Shown: in pieces, positions 1 to 11,713 of the stretch | Layout: each line of letters begins with the position of its first letter | How positions within the stretch are numbered: position 1 is the first letter of the stretch | Assembly (NCBI RefSeq): GCF_030052815.1 | Contig: NC_079498.1 | Location: 77,362,992-77,426,991, forward strand | Length of the DNA: 64,000 nucleotides | Direction of reading: 5' to 3' | Source: Hevea brasiliensis | Taxonomy: Eukaryota; Streptophyta; Magnoliopsida; Malpighiales; Euphorbiaceae | Made by a program: the position numbers and the translations under genes | The notes under the pieces: model-generated | Seen by the model: only the letters and a program-made list of their open reading frames with translations | Told to the model about the DNA's origin: nothing | The model's database searches: none

Positions 1-402
1 GTGTATTGATGCAAGAAAGGAAGGTAGTTACTTATGCTTCTAGGAAACTTAAGCCACATGAGAAGAACTACCCCACACATGATTTGGAACTAGTAGCGAT
101 CATGTTTGTATTGAAGATATTAAGGCATTACTTATATGGTGAGAAGTGTTATATATACACAGATCACAAGAGTCTTAAATACTTACTAACTCAGAAGGAG
201 CTCAATCTGAGACAGAGGAGGTGGATAGAGTTTTTGAAGGATTATGATTGTATTATTGATTACCACCTTGGGAAGGTGAATGTGGTAGTAGATGCTCAAA
301 GAAGGAAGTCCATAGCAGCTTTAAGATCTTTGAATGCTTGTTTAACTTTAGCATGGGATGGAGCTATTATAGCTGAGTTGCAAGTGAAGCCTAGTTTGCT
401 AC
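1..402 (+). pseudogene. Chromovirus (Ty3/gypsy) RNase H fragment
   Basis: The reading frame from base 6 shows the gypsy RNase H tract: [20 protein letters not shown], then [18 protein letters not shown], then [15 protein letters not shown] and a decayed VADALSRK region (here VDAQRRK). It closely matches the RNase H of element A on the other strand at 56,081-56,491, so it belongs to the same or a sister family. RNase H removes the RNA strand during reverse transcription. The RT portion lies outside the window to the left. On the right the frame runs into a copia LTR at 403 just after the residues [10 protein letters not shown], so this is the truncated host of the whole left nest. Confidence 0.9.
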
Positions 403-906
403 TATTAGTAGTATGCCCTAGAGCATATCATTTAGTATGTATCTTGTACATATTTTATTAATAAAAGGCAATTTCACTTTTCCGTTTACATAATATATTT
501 ATGTGTAACAGAAAAGGTCCACTGATATTTTGTTAGAAATTCTATTCTTAAGTTGTTAAGAATATGAATGACAGTATTTCTAGGACAAAGTATCATAAAT
601 TGGTTCACAATCGAGGATACTTCACATAGTACATGACTTATCCAGAAAGATTATATTCATGTTTGTTCCCAAGGTATTTATATGAGATATAAATAAGATG
701 GAATAGTGAGTCTCATGCCATATAACAAACATGATAGGCACTTATACATGATAAGTAGGCTGAACCAGTGACGCATATGACAAGCACATGGAGTTTACTC
801 TTGTCAATGCATTATCATATATCATATCAGTGCATATAATCTTTAGACCTGAGATAACACAGTTATCTTATATATAGGTGGTTTGAATTTGATGCTGCTT
901 TCATAC
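403..906 (+). repeat. Truncated copia LTR (outermost copia)
   Basis: This is the first 504 bp of the 2.1-kb copia LTR found throughout the window, beginning TATTAGTAGTATGCCCTAG (TG decayed to TA). It stops inside the motif CTTTCATAC, where a second copy of the same LTR begins at 907. It is the host of C0. Its remaining 1.6 kb and its internal region are not present in the window. Confidence 0.85.
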
Positions 907-2330
907 TGTTAGTAGTATGCCCTAGAGCATATCGTTTAGTATATATCTTGTATATATTTTATTATTAAAAGGCATTTTCACTTTTCCGTTTACATAATAT
1001 ATTTATGTGTAATAGAAAAGGTCCATTGATATTTTATTAAAAATTCTATTCTTAAGTTGTTAAGAATATGAGTGATAATATTTGTAGCACAAAGTATCAT
1101 AAATTGGTTCACAATCGATTGATACTTCACAATAAGGACATGACCTATCCAGAAAGATTGTAATCATGTTTGTTCACAAGGTATTTATATGAGATATAAA
1201 TAAGATAGAATGGTAAGTCTCATGCTATATAACAAACATGATAGGCACTTATACAAGATAAGTAGGTCGAACCAGTGATGCATATGACAAGCACATGGAG
1301 TTTACTCTTGTCAATGCATTTTCATATATCATATCAGTGCATATAATTTTTAGACCTAAGATAACACAGTTATCTTATATATAGGTGGTTTGAGTTTGAT
1401 ACTACTTTCATACTTGTACTGTGTATGGGTATATGGGCATGTGTTGGCTCCTACTAGTTATATATGGAGGTAGGTGTTGATCAAGATGAAATTTGTTACC
1501 CTAAGTAAATAGGGATAAAATCCTATGTTCATTTAATTGTTCTTGATATTTCAAGTTCCTGGCCAGAACAGATAGATTTAGTCAGAAAATAGTTTGTAAC
1601 AAGAAAATCTTTTTAATCAATAATTGGAATTGAAAGAGAACATAATATTCATAGCAAATGGGGTTTGACATAAACTATGACTCCAGCTCAAGTTGGGATT
1701 TTGTAACAGAGAGATTCTAGTGCATGGTAACATATGATTTTAGGTTCATTTAAAGGTATTCCTTGTTACTAATTAGGTGGCCATGGCATGCTATGCTAGG
1801 TGTCAACCATGGTTTATGAGATGCCTAAAATGATTTAGAGAAATTATTTATGGTAAGAAAGAGTTCTAATGATAGTATGTCACACCTTATCCCTTGTAAG
1901 GCACGACATGTTCTCGTAGCATACCTAATGAATCACCGAACTCCACCTACCGATAACCCATTAGTTATGCTATAAAGGATTTTAAAATAAACCATAGCTT
2001 TTTATCTTATCAATTCTTTTATGGAACTGCATGAGAATAGTTAAAATTACATGTAAACATTCATTGGAAATAATGATAGACTAAATATTATAAAAGTTAC
2101 ATTTTCATAAGTCTCAAAGTAAAATACAAAATAGTTACAAACTCAAAATATGATAGTAATGCAATGCTTTTAAATACAAACTACTCAATGTCCGTACATC
2201 CATACATATAGGTACAAAATACATCAAAAGGAAATTACAGGGGTATACCTACGATATATACCCACAATCAATACCAAAATGCTGCTTCTAAGTCTCTCAC
2301 TCAACAGCCTTCTCCTTTCCCGTTCCTACG

Positions 2331-2376
2331 ACAGCATAAATAAGCTATCGCTGAGTATATCACTCAGTGGTGCACA
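2331..2376 (-). other. Conserved LTR stem-loop block, copy in Y1
   Basis: CTGAGTATATCACTCAG (2,351-2,367) forms a 6-bp stem with a 5-nt loop. It is preceded by AAGCTATCG and followed by TGGTGCACAAC. The same layout with different stem bases occurs at 38,139, 41,077 and 59,979. Confidence 0.6.
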
Positions 2377-3468
2377 ACTAATAACTTTAAAACTTAAAGT
2401 AAAATAAAACTTATTAAGGCATAATAAATCACATCTTTTCTAAGCATTTAAAACATCATGATAGTTCATAAAAGCCATTTATTGAAATAACATTTCAAAT
2501 GAGAAATCACACTTCATAAATCACAATTCACAAAGCATTAGTGTTGCCAACATCAACACACAGTTTAGGCCATGACACAAAATTTCACGATCAGTGCCGT
2601 GTTGTATACCACGACAAAGCAATCTCAACCTCACTAACCATTATTAATGAGGGAAGGGCTAGCTAGCTAATGAGTACTCATGTAGTCTTACCCCACTAAC
2701 CGTTATTAATGGGAGACATAATTAATATCAATTATCAATCCTAAGTAGCCGTTACTATTGGGGAGTTCCAAAAGGGACTGTTATGCTAACTGTGGTTTTA
2801 AAATAGTTTCCAAAAATTTTCCACTCAACAATCACATTTATAAACCAATAAACACATTTAAATTCATCATAATATCCAAATAAAGGTGGCAACACCCAAA
2901 TTTCTCAAATGCAAGAGAAAAACCATATTCCAATCAAAGTAAACTTGTTCAAAGCAAACTCATTCAAATAAACACATTCGAAACAATTTACAAGTTTAAA
3001 AACAAAGAAAATGTTAGTTGTGCACAAACCTTCAATAATTCTCCTTCCTTGTTACCTACTTCTCCTTGTCCATTCCAACTTCTTTTTCTACTGAAAATAC
3101 ACAAATAGAATACTCAATACCAATCTCAATTGTTGCCAAGAACTCATGACATGCATGTCTAATGCATCCCAAGTTAGCTTTGAAAATTTTAGAATATTTT
3201 GGTTTTGGGATAGCTTGGTGCTCCAATCTTTGAACCCAATTTGTACCTAGTTTCGATCATAATTTGATGAGGTGTTCTTCATGAAAATTGTTCATTTAGG
3301 TCTTAACTTTATTTTCCTTTTTGAATTGCCTAATTCGGAGCTGTGTAGCTCAAGTTATGACTAAAATACTGTTACTATTTACGTCACTGTTCATGCTGCA
3401 GATTCAGTATTGGCAGATTTATCAATCCAACTTCGTTCAATAATTTGATCAAGTTAAGTCCATAATTT

Positions 3469-3860
3469 TATAACACCCTAGGCAAATCCCACATCGGCAA
3501 AACATGGGAGAGAATGAATTAAAAGGGGAAAATTGTAATTAGAATAATAAATTGGTGCTCCGGCACACTGAGTGGTATAACTTGCTCGGCTACACTGTAG
3601 ACGGGTAAGGGGTGTTACATTTGTGGTATCAGAGCCGCTCCGCGTGCAACCTTGAGCGATGGTGGGGAAAACCTTAGCGAGGACACTGAGTCCCATAAGG
3701 GGGGTGGATTGTAACACCCTAGGCAAATCCTACATTGGCAAAACACGGGAGAGATGCTGGGTTTATAAATTGGTGGTTCGTAACCCCTAGTGACGCGTTT
3801 TAAAACCGTGAGGGCTTCAGTCCAGAGCGGACAATATCACTAGTGGGCCAGGCCGTTACA
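3469..3860 (+). mobile_element. TRIM element 1 (TSD AATTT) with a chimeric left LTR
   Basis: A 392-bp non-coding terminal-repeat retrotransposon in miniature. It has two 151-bp LTRs (3,469-3,619 and 3,710-3,860), a 90-bp core, a tRNA-Met primer-binding site TGGTATCAGAGCC at 3,624-3,636 and a purine tract AAGGGGGGTGGAT before the right LTR. Perfect AATTT duplications lie at 3,464-3,468 and 3,861-3,865. The right LTR has the usual sequence of this family, shared with TRIM 2. The left LTR keeps only the first ~40 bp of it, and its remainder resembles the end of a chromovirus LTR. It has no protein and depends on other elements to move. Confidence 0.9.
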
Positions 3861-4250
3861 AATTTGGTCTAATGTTCTTCATACGAAATGTTCTACTATG
3901 TATCAGGTTTCCATCAGTTCAAGAATCAACTAAATTGGAGTTTTCTAGAGAGAGTTATGGCCATGCAAAGTTTACTGTTCATATGATAAATCTGCAATAT
4001 TGTAGATTCAGTGATTCAACTTTGCTCAGCAATTTGATTGGGTTAAGTCCATAATTTGGCCTCAAGTTCTTCATATGAAATGTTCTACTATGTCTTAGGT
4101 TTCCATCGATTCAAGAATTTCCTAAATCGGAGTTTTCTAGAGAGAGTTATGGCCATGCAAATTTTACTGTTCATATGGTCAAATTCTGTAGGTTCCAGAT
4201 TTCTATCTCCAAGTTCAAGACTCATTTCGGATAGCTTAAGGTCATTTTTG
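3861..4250. repeat. ~192-bp tandem repeat inside LTR Y1
   Basis: Two adjacent units starting at 3,861 and 4,053 each read AATTTGG(T/C)CT, then a TTCTTCATA(C/T)GAAATGTT motif, then TTTTCTAGAGAGAGTTATGG. A more diverged third unit precedes the TRIM (about 3,250-3,468). The TRIM inserted at a unit boundary. Confidence 0.75.
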
Positions 4251-5167
4251 AGGTAGGGTATCTTCACGAAAATTCTATCCCTATGTCTTAAGTTTCGTTT
4301 CCATTTGGTTTCACACCAATTGGAGTTGTGTAGCTCAAATTATCGGCTTCCAAACACACTGAATTCAGTGTGAAAAATTCTGCCCTAAGTTAAAATTTTC
4401 ATTTCTTCAATTACTTCCACTAACCAACCTCAATTCACATTTAATTTACCCAAAATGACTATAATTTAGCATTAACACATCAATGGCACTTCCTAACACA
4501 AACCCCATAATTTTCAAATACCAAAGTTTGCAATTTTCCCTAATCCTACCGTTTCATTACTTCCATTCATCAACCCAATGTCAATTCAAACTAAATAAAC
4601 CTCAAATGACCATAATTTATTACTACACACACTAATTTCACTCTCTAACACCAAAACCCAATTTTCCCATGAACCCTATTCTTCCATAATTTAATTTATG
4701 GAATCCCATGAAATCTTACTACTCTCAATCATGCATACTACCTCAATTTAACTTAGATTTATCATCAATTTAATTAAAATACATCAAAATCCTAATTTTC
4801 CTTAAGTTGGCAAAAACCCTAGTTTAGGTTGCATGCATGTTTCCTTTCAATTTCTCATGAAATTTCATCATAAGTTAACTTCATTCAAGGCTTATACAAC
4901 TAATCTAGCATGAAAAGAAACTTACCTCAAGTGACCACTTTTAATCTTCAATTTCTTCTAACTATTTTGTTCTTTTAGCTTCTAATCTCTCAATGAAAGA
5001 TAAATTTGATATTTTCTACCAATTAGATAGAAAACCCATGGAGAAAAAGTGGGGAAAATCAATGTTTGAGAGAGGTTGTAAGTGGAAGAATGAAGAGAGA
5101 AGAAAGAAAAGAGAGGGAGAGGAGGTGTGTGGGGGGCAACTAAATGAGGGAGGGAGGAAGATGGCTT

Positions 5168-5176
5168 CCTTTTATA
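5168..5176 (-). promoter_or_regulatory. Probable TATA box of LTR Y1
   Basis: On the minus strand the sequence reads GTATAAAAGGAAGCC, a strong plant TATA consensus lying about 440 bp into the LTR in its own orientation. Transcription would start near 5,140. No measurement supports this. Confidence 0.4.
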
Positions 5177-6765
5177 CTTATCCCAATTATTTATTTATTT
5201 AATTAATTTTTATTGAGTTGTCCAAAGCCCATTGGTCCTAAAATTTTAATTGAGTCAAAATGGACCTAAAATTCTAGATTTTTGTTTTTTTATTTTCTTT
5301 TCACTTTATACTTGAATTTTTTTTCTTAAAAAAGTTATTCCATAATTCAATTCATTAATTTCACTTAAATTAATTAACATTTTGGTTAAAAGTCAACTCT
5401 TGAGGTGAATTAATCAAAATGCCCCTCATCGAGTCATAATCCCTCTTTTTCAATATATCCAGTGAGTCTTTATATTTTTGGGTCATTTGAATTTTTATTG
5501 TGTCTATCTCCATTAATTTTCTATTTATTTTTGATCCTCAAGTTGTCTTTGAATAGTACTAGTCACATGTCAAAAATGGTACTATTCACAACTCGGAGGT
5601 TCGGGGTGTTACATAGTAAGAGTTAATATCATATCTCATTGCCAATTAGTGATGAGCCTAGTAAGTCACACACATACACAAGATAATCACCAAGTAAATA
5701 TATGACTTAATTGATTAATTAAAGAGTTTAATTGATTAATTAAACAGGTTTGGTTTGCAATAAGATTGCAAAGTCCCTAGCATGGCTTGAAACCAAATCT
5801 AGGTTATTAGATGTATAATATAAGTTAAATTTATATTTAAAGTATTTAAATATGGATTTAATTGTGAGAAATTAATTAATAGAGATTAATCAATTAATTT
5901 ATATTTGATATAAATTGATTAGAAGAGGAGAAATAATTATTTTGGGTTGAGAACTCAAAATTAAAATATAAGGGTAATTTGGTCATTTCGTAGGGTGACA
6001 TGTGGCACCATGAGATGGTGATATATGGCACCATATAAGCTTGCCATTTGTCTTCCTATCATGCAAGGTGATCAAAGTCAAGATTAAATCTAGCTTTGAC
6101 ACTTGGCTTAATATGATTAGGTCAATTAAAATTAAGATGCAATCAGGTGATGACATGTGGCAAGGGTTTTAAGTGATGACCTAATTATAAAAGGGAAAGA
6201 ATGAAAGAATAAAAAAAAAAGCATTCTGATTTTTCTCAAAGTGTGCCACAACCAAAAAGGCTCTCCTCTCCTCTTCTTCATCTTTTCTCATCAATTCAAA
6301 GAGAAATCAATTGTTTTCTTTGAATTAAAATTTGCTAGAAATTGTTTCTAGTGTCCTATATACATCTACAACCTCTCTAAAGGCAAATCCCTAATTTCTA
6401 ATTGGTTGGCCAGGCTTGAGAAGCTGGTTTAGGGGCTACCATTGGTGATCTTAGTGTGGACAAGCTAGAAGGACAACATTTGGGGTCCTAGGTGCTTCCC
6501 AAAGGTACCAATCATTACAATGCATCAAAAGGTTAGTGCACATATTCTTATATTAATCTAGGGTTCTAATGGATTAATTTGTTAATTCAAAAATCTTAAA
6601 TGGCAAACATAGATCCTAATACATATTAAAAGTGTTTTAATATGAAATTGAACATTGAAATCAATTAGGCACATAATGGATGTGGCATGATGCATGAAAC
6701 CCTAAAAGAAAATTTTTGAATTCAATGTTCTAATCTAACAATTTACATGCTTCCGCTCCTTCAAT

Positions 6766-6913
6766 TGGTATCAGAGCCACTATATTTGCTGTTTAGATTG
6801 TTTAATATCTGATTTAATTGTGTGATTTGATCAAAAGTTTATTGATTCATTGCTGGTTGCATAGAAGAGTGTGGCGGCATCATGTTTGTGCTCCATAGTG
6901 CGCATGGTTTTAG
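6766..6913 (+). other. Primer-binding site and start of the C0 leader
   Basis: TGGTATCAGAGCC at 6,766-6,778, 2 bp after the LTR end, is the standard site complementary to the 3' end of initiator tRNA-Met. The following leader (GTGGCGGCAT and neighbours) matches the C1 and C2 leaders until a reversed solo LTR interrupts it at 6,914. Confidence 0.88.
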
Positions 6914-8958
6914 TGAAGGAACGGAAGTGTGAAAGACACAAGTTTATACCATTGAATTCAAAAATTTTCACTTAGGGTCACATGCATCATGCAAGATTTA
7001 TTTTTATCTATTTGATTTCAATGATAAACAACGTATTAAAACTCTTTTAATATGTTTTTGGATCTATATTTGCCATTTAAGATTTTTAAATTAATCAGAT
7101 TAATTTTAGAGCCCTAGATTAAATCAAGAACGATTACACTAACCTCTTGATGCACTGCAGCGTTTTTATGCCTTTGAGATTCGTCTTTAGGACACCAGAT
7201 GTTGTCCCTCTAGCTTGTCCACACCAATAACATCTATGGTAGCCCTTGAATAGCTTCTAAAGCTTTTTCTATTAATTAGAAATTCAAGTTTTGCCTTTTA
7301 AGAGATTAGAGATGTAAACAGGACACCAGAAACAATTTCTAGTGTTCTTAATTTAAGAGATTGATGGCTAATCTCTTTGAATTGATGAGAGATGAAGAAG
7401 AATAGATGGAGAGCCTCAAAATAGCGTGACAAAGGAGGAGTGGCTGCTAGTTGTATTTTTCTTTTTCATAACAACACTTATATAGCTAGGTTAACACATT
7501 AAACCCTTGCCACATGTCACCCTTTGATTAGCTCTAGGTTTAAGTAACCCAACCACATTGTGCCATGTGGCAAACCTATATTTAATCTTGATTTTAATCA
7601 TTTTACATGATTAAAAAAACATTTGGCAAGCTTATGTGTAATTCCATGTGTCACCATCTCACGGTGCCACGTGTCATACTGTGAAATGACCAAAATGCCC
7701 CTGTGTCTTAATTTTGTCTTAATCTCTATTAATTAATTTCTCATTAATTAAATTCATATTTAAACACTTTAAATATAAATTTAACTTATACTATACATCC
7801 AATAATCTAGATTTGGTTTCAAGTCATGCTAGGGATTTTGCAATCTAATTGCAAACCAAACCTATTTAATTAATCAATTAAACTCTTTAATTAATTAATT
7901 AAATTATATTTAAATAGGTAATAACTAGTGTATGTGTGTGACTTACTATGCTCATCACTAATTGGCAATGAGACATGATATCAACTCTTAATATCATCAG
8001 AACTCTTTCTTACCATAAATGATTTCTCTAAATCATTTTATGCAACTCATAGACCATGGTTAACACCTAGCATAGCATGCCATGGACAGCCAATTAGTAA
8101 TAAGGTTTACCTTAAATGAACCTATAATCATATGTTACCATGCACTAGAATCTCTCTATTACAAAATCCCAACTCAAGCTGGAGTTATGGTTTACGTCAA
8201 ACCCCATTTGCTATGAATATTATGTTCTTTTTTAATTCCAGTTCTTGATTAAAAAGATTTTATCATCAGAAACTCTTTTATGAATAAATCTATCTGTCCT
8301 GGCCAGGAACTTGAAACATCAAGAACAATTAAATGAACATGGGATTTTATCTCTATTTACTTAGAGGAACAGATTCCATCTTGATCAAAACCTACCTCCA
8401 TATATAACTAGTAGGAGCCAACACATGCCCATATACCCATACACAGTACAAGTATGAAAGCAGTATCAAACTCAAACTACCTATATACAAGATAACTGTG
8501 CCATCTCAGGTCTAAAGATTATATGTATTGATATGATTTATGACAAAACATTGATAAGAGTAAACTCCACGTGTTTGTCATAAGTGTCACTGGTTCGGCC
8601 TACTTATCATGTATAAGTGCCTATCATGTTTGTTATATGGCATGAGACTCGCCATTCCATCTTATTCATATCTCATATAAATAACTTGGGAACAAACATG
8701 AATACAATCTTTCTGGATAAGTCATGTCCTTATTATGAAGTATTCTCGATTGTGAACCTATTTATAATGCTTTGTGCTAGAAATACTATCACTCATATTC
8801 TTAACAACTTAAGAATAATATTTCTAACAAAATATCAATGGACCTTTTCTATTACACATAAATATATTATGTAAATGAAAAAGTGAAAATGCCTTTTACT
8901 AATAAAAATATGTACAAGATACATACTAAATGATATGCTCTAGGGCGTACTACTAACA
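6914..8958 (-). mobile_element. Solo copia LTR, reversed, TSD TTTAG
   Basis: A complete 2,045-bp copy of the window's copia LTR in minus orientation. It reads TGAAGGAACGG at 6,914 and TACTACTAACA at 8,948-8,958. Perfect TTTAG duplications at 6,909-6,913 and 8,959-8,963 show a full insertion that later recombined to a solo LTR. The C0 leader continues on its far side. Confidence 0.92.
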
Positions 8959-9074
8959 TTTAGCACCACAATAGTGCGCAACGTATATGGGCTTTGAATG
9001 TGCAATTGTTGTATGATCTAAGGCTCATCCCATGACTAATTAAAATGTTTAATTAGGAGTTTTAATCACACAAT

Positions 9075-9295
9075 TAAATTTTGATTCAAATCTGAATTTT
9101 TAAATTTGTTTGAATGTGATTCAAATCTGAATTTTTAAATTTGTTTGAATGAGATTCAAATATGAATTTTTAAATTTGTTTGAATGAGATTAAAATATGA
9201 ATTTTTAAATTTTTTTTGGATAAGATTCAAATTTGAATTTTTAAATTTAGTTGAATGAGATTCAAATCTGAATTTTTAGTTGAATATGAGATATT
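9075..9295 (+). repeat. Leader hairpin array of C0
   Basis: About six units of roughly 35 bp, each containing GATTCAAATCTGAATTTTTA. The segment TTTGAATGTGATTCAAA, or close variants, is an inverted repeat with a 3-nt loop. Confidence 0.8.
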
Positions 9296-9455
9296 CAATT
9301 TAATTTTAGTATGTATATTTTATTTAATTGTTAAATGGTAATATGCATAATGGATGATCATGGACCATAAAAGACCAATGTGATTGGATTTATTTCTTTT
9401 ATTTTTCTTTGGGTTGTAAAATAATTAATTTTATTTTGGTGGCATGTATTATAAA

Positions 9456-9847
9456 TGTAACCCCCTAGGCAAATCAAACATTGGCAAAACACGGGAGAGA
9501 TGCTGGGTTTATAAGTTGGTGGTTCATAACCCCTAATAACGCGTTTTAAAACCGTGAGGGCTTCGGCCCAGAGCGAACAATATCACTAGTGGGCCGAGCC
9601 ATTACATTTGTGGTATCAGAGTCGCTCCGCGTGCAACCTTGAGCGATAGTGGGGCAAACCTGAGTGAGGACGCTAAATCCCATAAGGGGGGTGGATTGTA
9701 ATACCCTAGGTAAATCCCACATCGGTAAAACACAGGAGAGATACTGGGTTTATAAGTTGATGGTTCGTAACCCCTAATGACGAGTTTTAAAACTGTGAGG
9801 GCTTCGGCCCAGAGCGGACAATATCACCAGTGGGCCGGGCCATTACA
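9456..9847 (+). mobile_element. TRIM element 2 (TSD ATAAA)
   Basis: A 392-bp TRIM of the same family as the one at 3,469. It has 151-bp LTRs at 9,456-9,606 and 9,697-9,847, a 90-bp core with PBS TGGTATCAGAGTC, and a purine tract ending GGGGGGTGGAT. TSDs ATAAA lie at 9,451-9,455 and 9,848-9,852. Both LTRs carry the normal family sequence (GCGTTTTAAAACCGTGAGGG and CAATATCAC). It sits in the C0 leader and has no coding capacity. Confidence 0.92.
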
Positions 9848-11041
9848 ATAAAGGTTGTAATATTTTTGGGTTGTAATTTCATTTATTTAAGGGCTTTGAA
9901 GTCCATGTTCTTGTAAATTCGCCTTGGTATGCCAAGGATTACAATGTAATGGATTGCTGATCAAAGAGGTTAAGAGCATTGGTGGGACCAGTGGGAGGAA
10001 TTCAAGATCAAGTGTTGATTATGTACTCTGTTTCGCTATTTTGCAACCACCGCAAGTGCACGGATCGCTAACAAGTAATAAAGTTATGAGTAGAGTATCA
10101 TTCCCACAAGGATTTTGTTTAGCAAGTACCAATCTACATAGTAATTTTGACTATCTAGGCTATTGAATACTTAGGGAATGAAGTTTGTTAACTTTAAATA
10201 CTAGAATGGTAAACTTAAAACGAAATGATTTATTTTGAAACAATTCTGGAATTAAGATTTCACACTTGAATCTTACTAGGGATGTTATCTAGTTTATTTA
10301 CTGAATTGAGGGTCATTTTCCTTGATGGAAATCAGTCCTAAGTCATCCTAAATCCTCTCGCAAAATCATTCCTAAGTCATCCTAAACCCTCTCTCAAGGC
10401 ACCTTGGGTGTATTCTAATTAACTCAAACCCTACTTTCAGGTTGATTAAATTAATTAAAATCCTTTAAGATTTTTGACCAATTTTAAAGTTCCACGAAGG
10501 TATCAGCCTATGTCTAGGTCAAAATTCCTAGGTTTAAGATCTTGATCTTCTAATATTAATCTTCACCTTTCAGTCCTTCGATTAACATCTATAATTATGG
10601 CTAAGTGGGTACCAGCACATAGCATGCATTAAGATCACAAAAAATTAAATCAAGAAACGAATCTCAAATTCAATAAATAAAACTTAGTGTTCATCCATAA
10701 TAATAATTACAAGTGCTACTCTCCCAAATCTAGAATAAGAAAACTACTTACTCATGGTGAGTTCAGCAAACATCAAGATAAAAGGTAAAAACAGTAAAAA
10801 GTAAATCATGTACAGGAAATAAAAACAATAAAAAAATCTATCTAGAGAGATGAAATGAAGGAACGGAAGAGAGTTTACAGCTTTAATCTTGTGGAACTTC
10901 AGCTGGAAAACTTCTTTTGGTACTGATGTTTCTCTCCTTGAGACGGCTGGATTTCTCTCCTTCAAAACTCCTCAAAAGTGCTATCAAAAGGTAAAAGAGA
11001 GATCGAGCCGGCCGAACCCTCTTCTTCTAATGTTTTCTCTT

Positions 11042-11050
11042 CTATTTATA
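11042..11050 (-). promoter_or_regulatory. TATA box of the Athila LTR
   Basis: The minus strand reads ATTATAAATAGAAGAG, a canonical plant TATA box about 665 bp into the LTR. This predicts transcription from near 11,017 towards lower coordinates. Confidence 0.55.
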
Positions 11051-11149
11051 ATGGTTGCTCTAGGGTTAGGTCATTTTTAAGTCCAAAAGGCTTTAGGAGT
11101 CTCATTTGAATCAGAAAACAGGAGGGGAGTTCGTGCTATAAAACTGGCT

Positions 11150-11485
11150 GCTGCATAGTACACGGCCCATGTGTCACTACATGAGTCCCTGCATGTCGGG
11201 CCATGTAACTTGCTAGAGGAGAATTGCAGAGTTTTGCATTGGCACAGAGAGTTACACGAGTCTATGCCAACTACATGGGCCTAGTTACACAAGTCATGTA
11301 CTATTGTTCCCATAAGGTTCTTCAAGCTTGCGCCCGGCAGAGACTTACATGGGTCCCTGCAGATTACACGGGTCTAATTGCACGACCCATATACTTGTGT
11401 TTCCCCATTGATTCTCTTGACTTTCTTTTGGCAAAGAGTTACACGGGTCTGGGGCTTGGTTTACACGACCCGTGTACTTTGTACC
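11150..11485. repeat. Inverted-repeat array in the Athila LTR (ACACGG/CCGTGT)
   Basis: Four irregular units near 11,155, 11,242, 11,345 and 11,440. The clearest pairs TACACGGGTC with GACCCGTGTA across a spacer of about 18 bp (11,443-11,480). The array lies about 105 bp upstream of the LTR TATA box on the minus strand. A related array lies at 14,805-15,160. Confidence 0.7.
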
Positions 11486-11713
11486 AGTAGTAATTCTCTG
11501 TCTCTTGACTTTTCCAAGCTTTCCTTTGCACTCCTATACTTTGGGGCTTCACGCAAACACCTGAAATGATGCAGAAAATATGGAATTAAGGGCTTGACAA
11601 TAGAAATTACAAAAACTAATGAAACCAACTACTATGCATGAAAATACTTGCCCAAATGCTATGAGATAGTATACAAAAGTGCTTAAAAACATCTATACAA
11701 TTCAAGTGTATCA

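Larger units (their letters stand above)
1878..5613 (-). mobile_element. Solo LTR Y1 (gypsy/chromovirus type) with TSD TAGTA
   Basis: Starts TGTCACACCTTATCCC and ends TTCGGGGTGTTACA, flanked by perfect TAGTA copies at 1,873-1,877 and 5,614-5,618. The interrupted copia LTR resumes exactly, as other copies show. No internal domain is present, so this is a solo LTR left by LTR-LTR recombination. Its motif order (terminal block, stem-loop block, GGTGTTACA end) matches the minus-strand element A, so the orientation is read as minus. Net length without the TRIM inside it is about 3.3 kb. It contains no credible gene. Confidence 0.9.
907..6763 (+). repeat. 5' LTR of copia element C0, split by a solo LTR
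   Basis: The LTR begins TGTTAGTAGTATGCCC at 907 and ends CTCCTTCA at 6,763, directly before a primer-binding site. Without the 3.7-kb insertion at 1,878-5,613 and the target duplication it is about 2,116 bp, matching the other copies (2,091-2,111 bp). The TG...CA ends and the opening ATGCCCTAGAGC resemble Angela-type Ty1/copia elements; the lineage call is an inference. Confidence 0.88.
8964..10028 (+). other. Remainder of the C0 leader (untranslated)
   Basis: This stretch matches the C1 and C2 leaders between PBS and gag: GCAATTGTTGTATGATCTA, the hairpin repeat array, GATGATCATGG and CGCCTTGGTATGCCAAGGAT. It contains TRIM 2 and ends at GTACTC (10,028), where the Athila LTR begins. The gag and pol of C0 are absent. 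No coding sequence is seen. Confidence 0.8.
10029..11713 (-). repeat. Athila 3' LTR
   Basis: A 1,685-bp LTR. On the plus strand it opens TGTTTCGCTATTTTGC with the familiar GCAAGTGCACGGATCG tract and closes GTGTATCA, immediately followed by the complement of a polypurine tract. It holds a TATA box (11,042-11,050) and an inverted-repeat array (11,150-11,485). Confidence 0.8.

Noticed and set aside
3469..3860. Cassandra-type TRIM carrying 5S rRNA promoter sequence
   Set aside because: No 5S box A or box C sequence is present in either LTR. This is a different TRIM family.
4993..5202. A lysine/glutamate-rich ORF of 69 codons in LTR Y1
   Set aside because: It lies in a purine-rich stretch antisense to the LTR, next to its TATA box, with no homologue in Y2 or A. 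The composition explains the open frame.
9601..9630. TGGTATCAGAG motifs as tRNA gene fragments
   Set aside because: They sit at LTR edges as primer-binding sites, and no cloverleaf sequence surrounds them.
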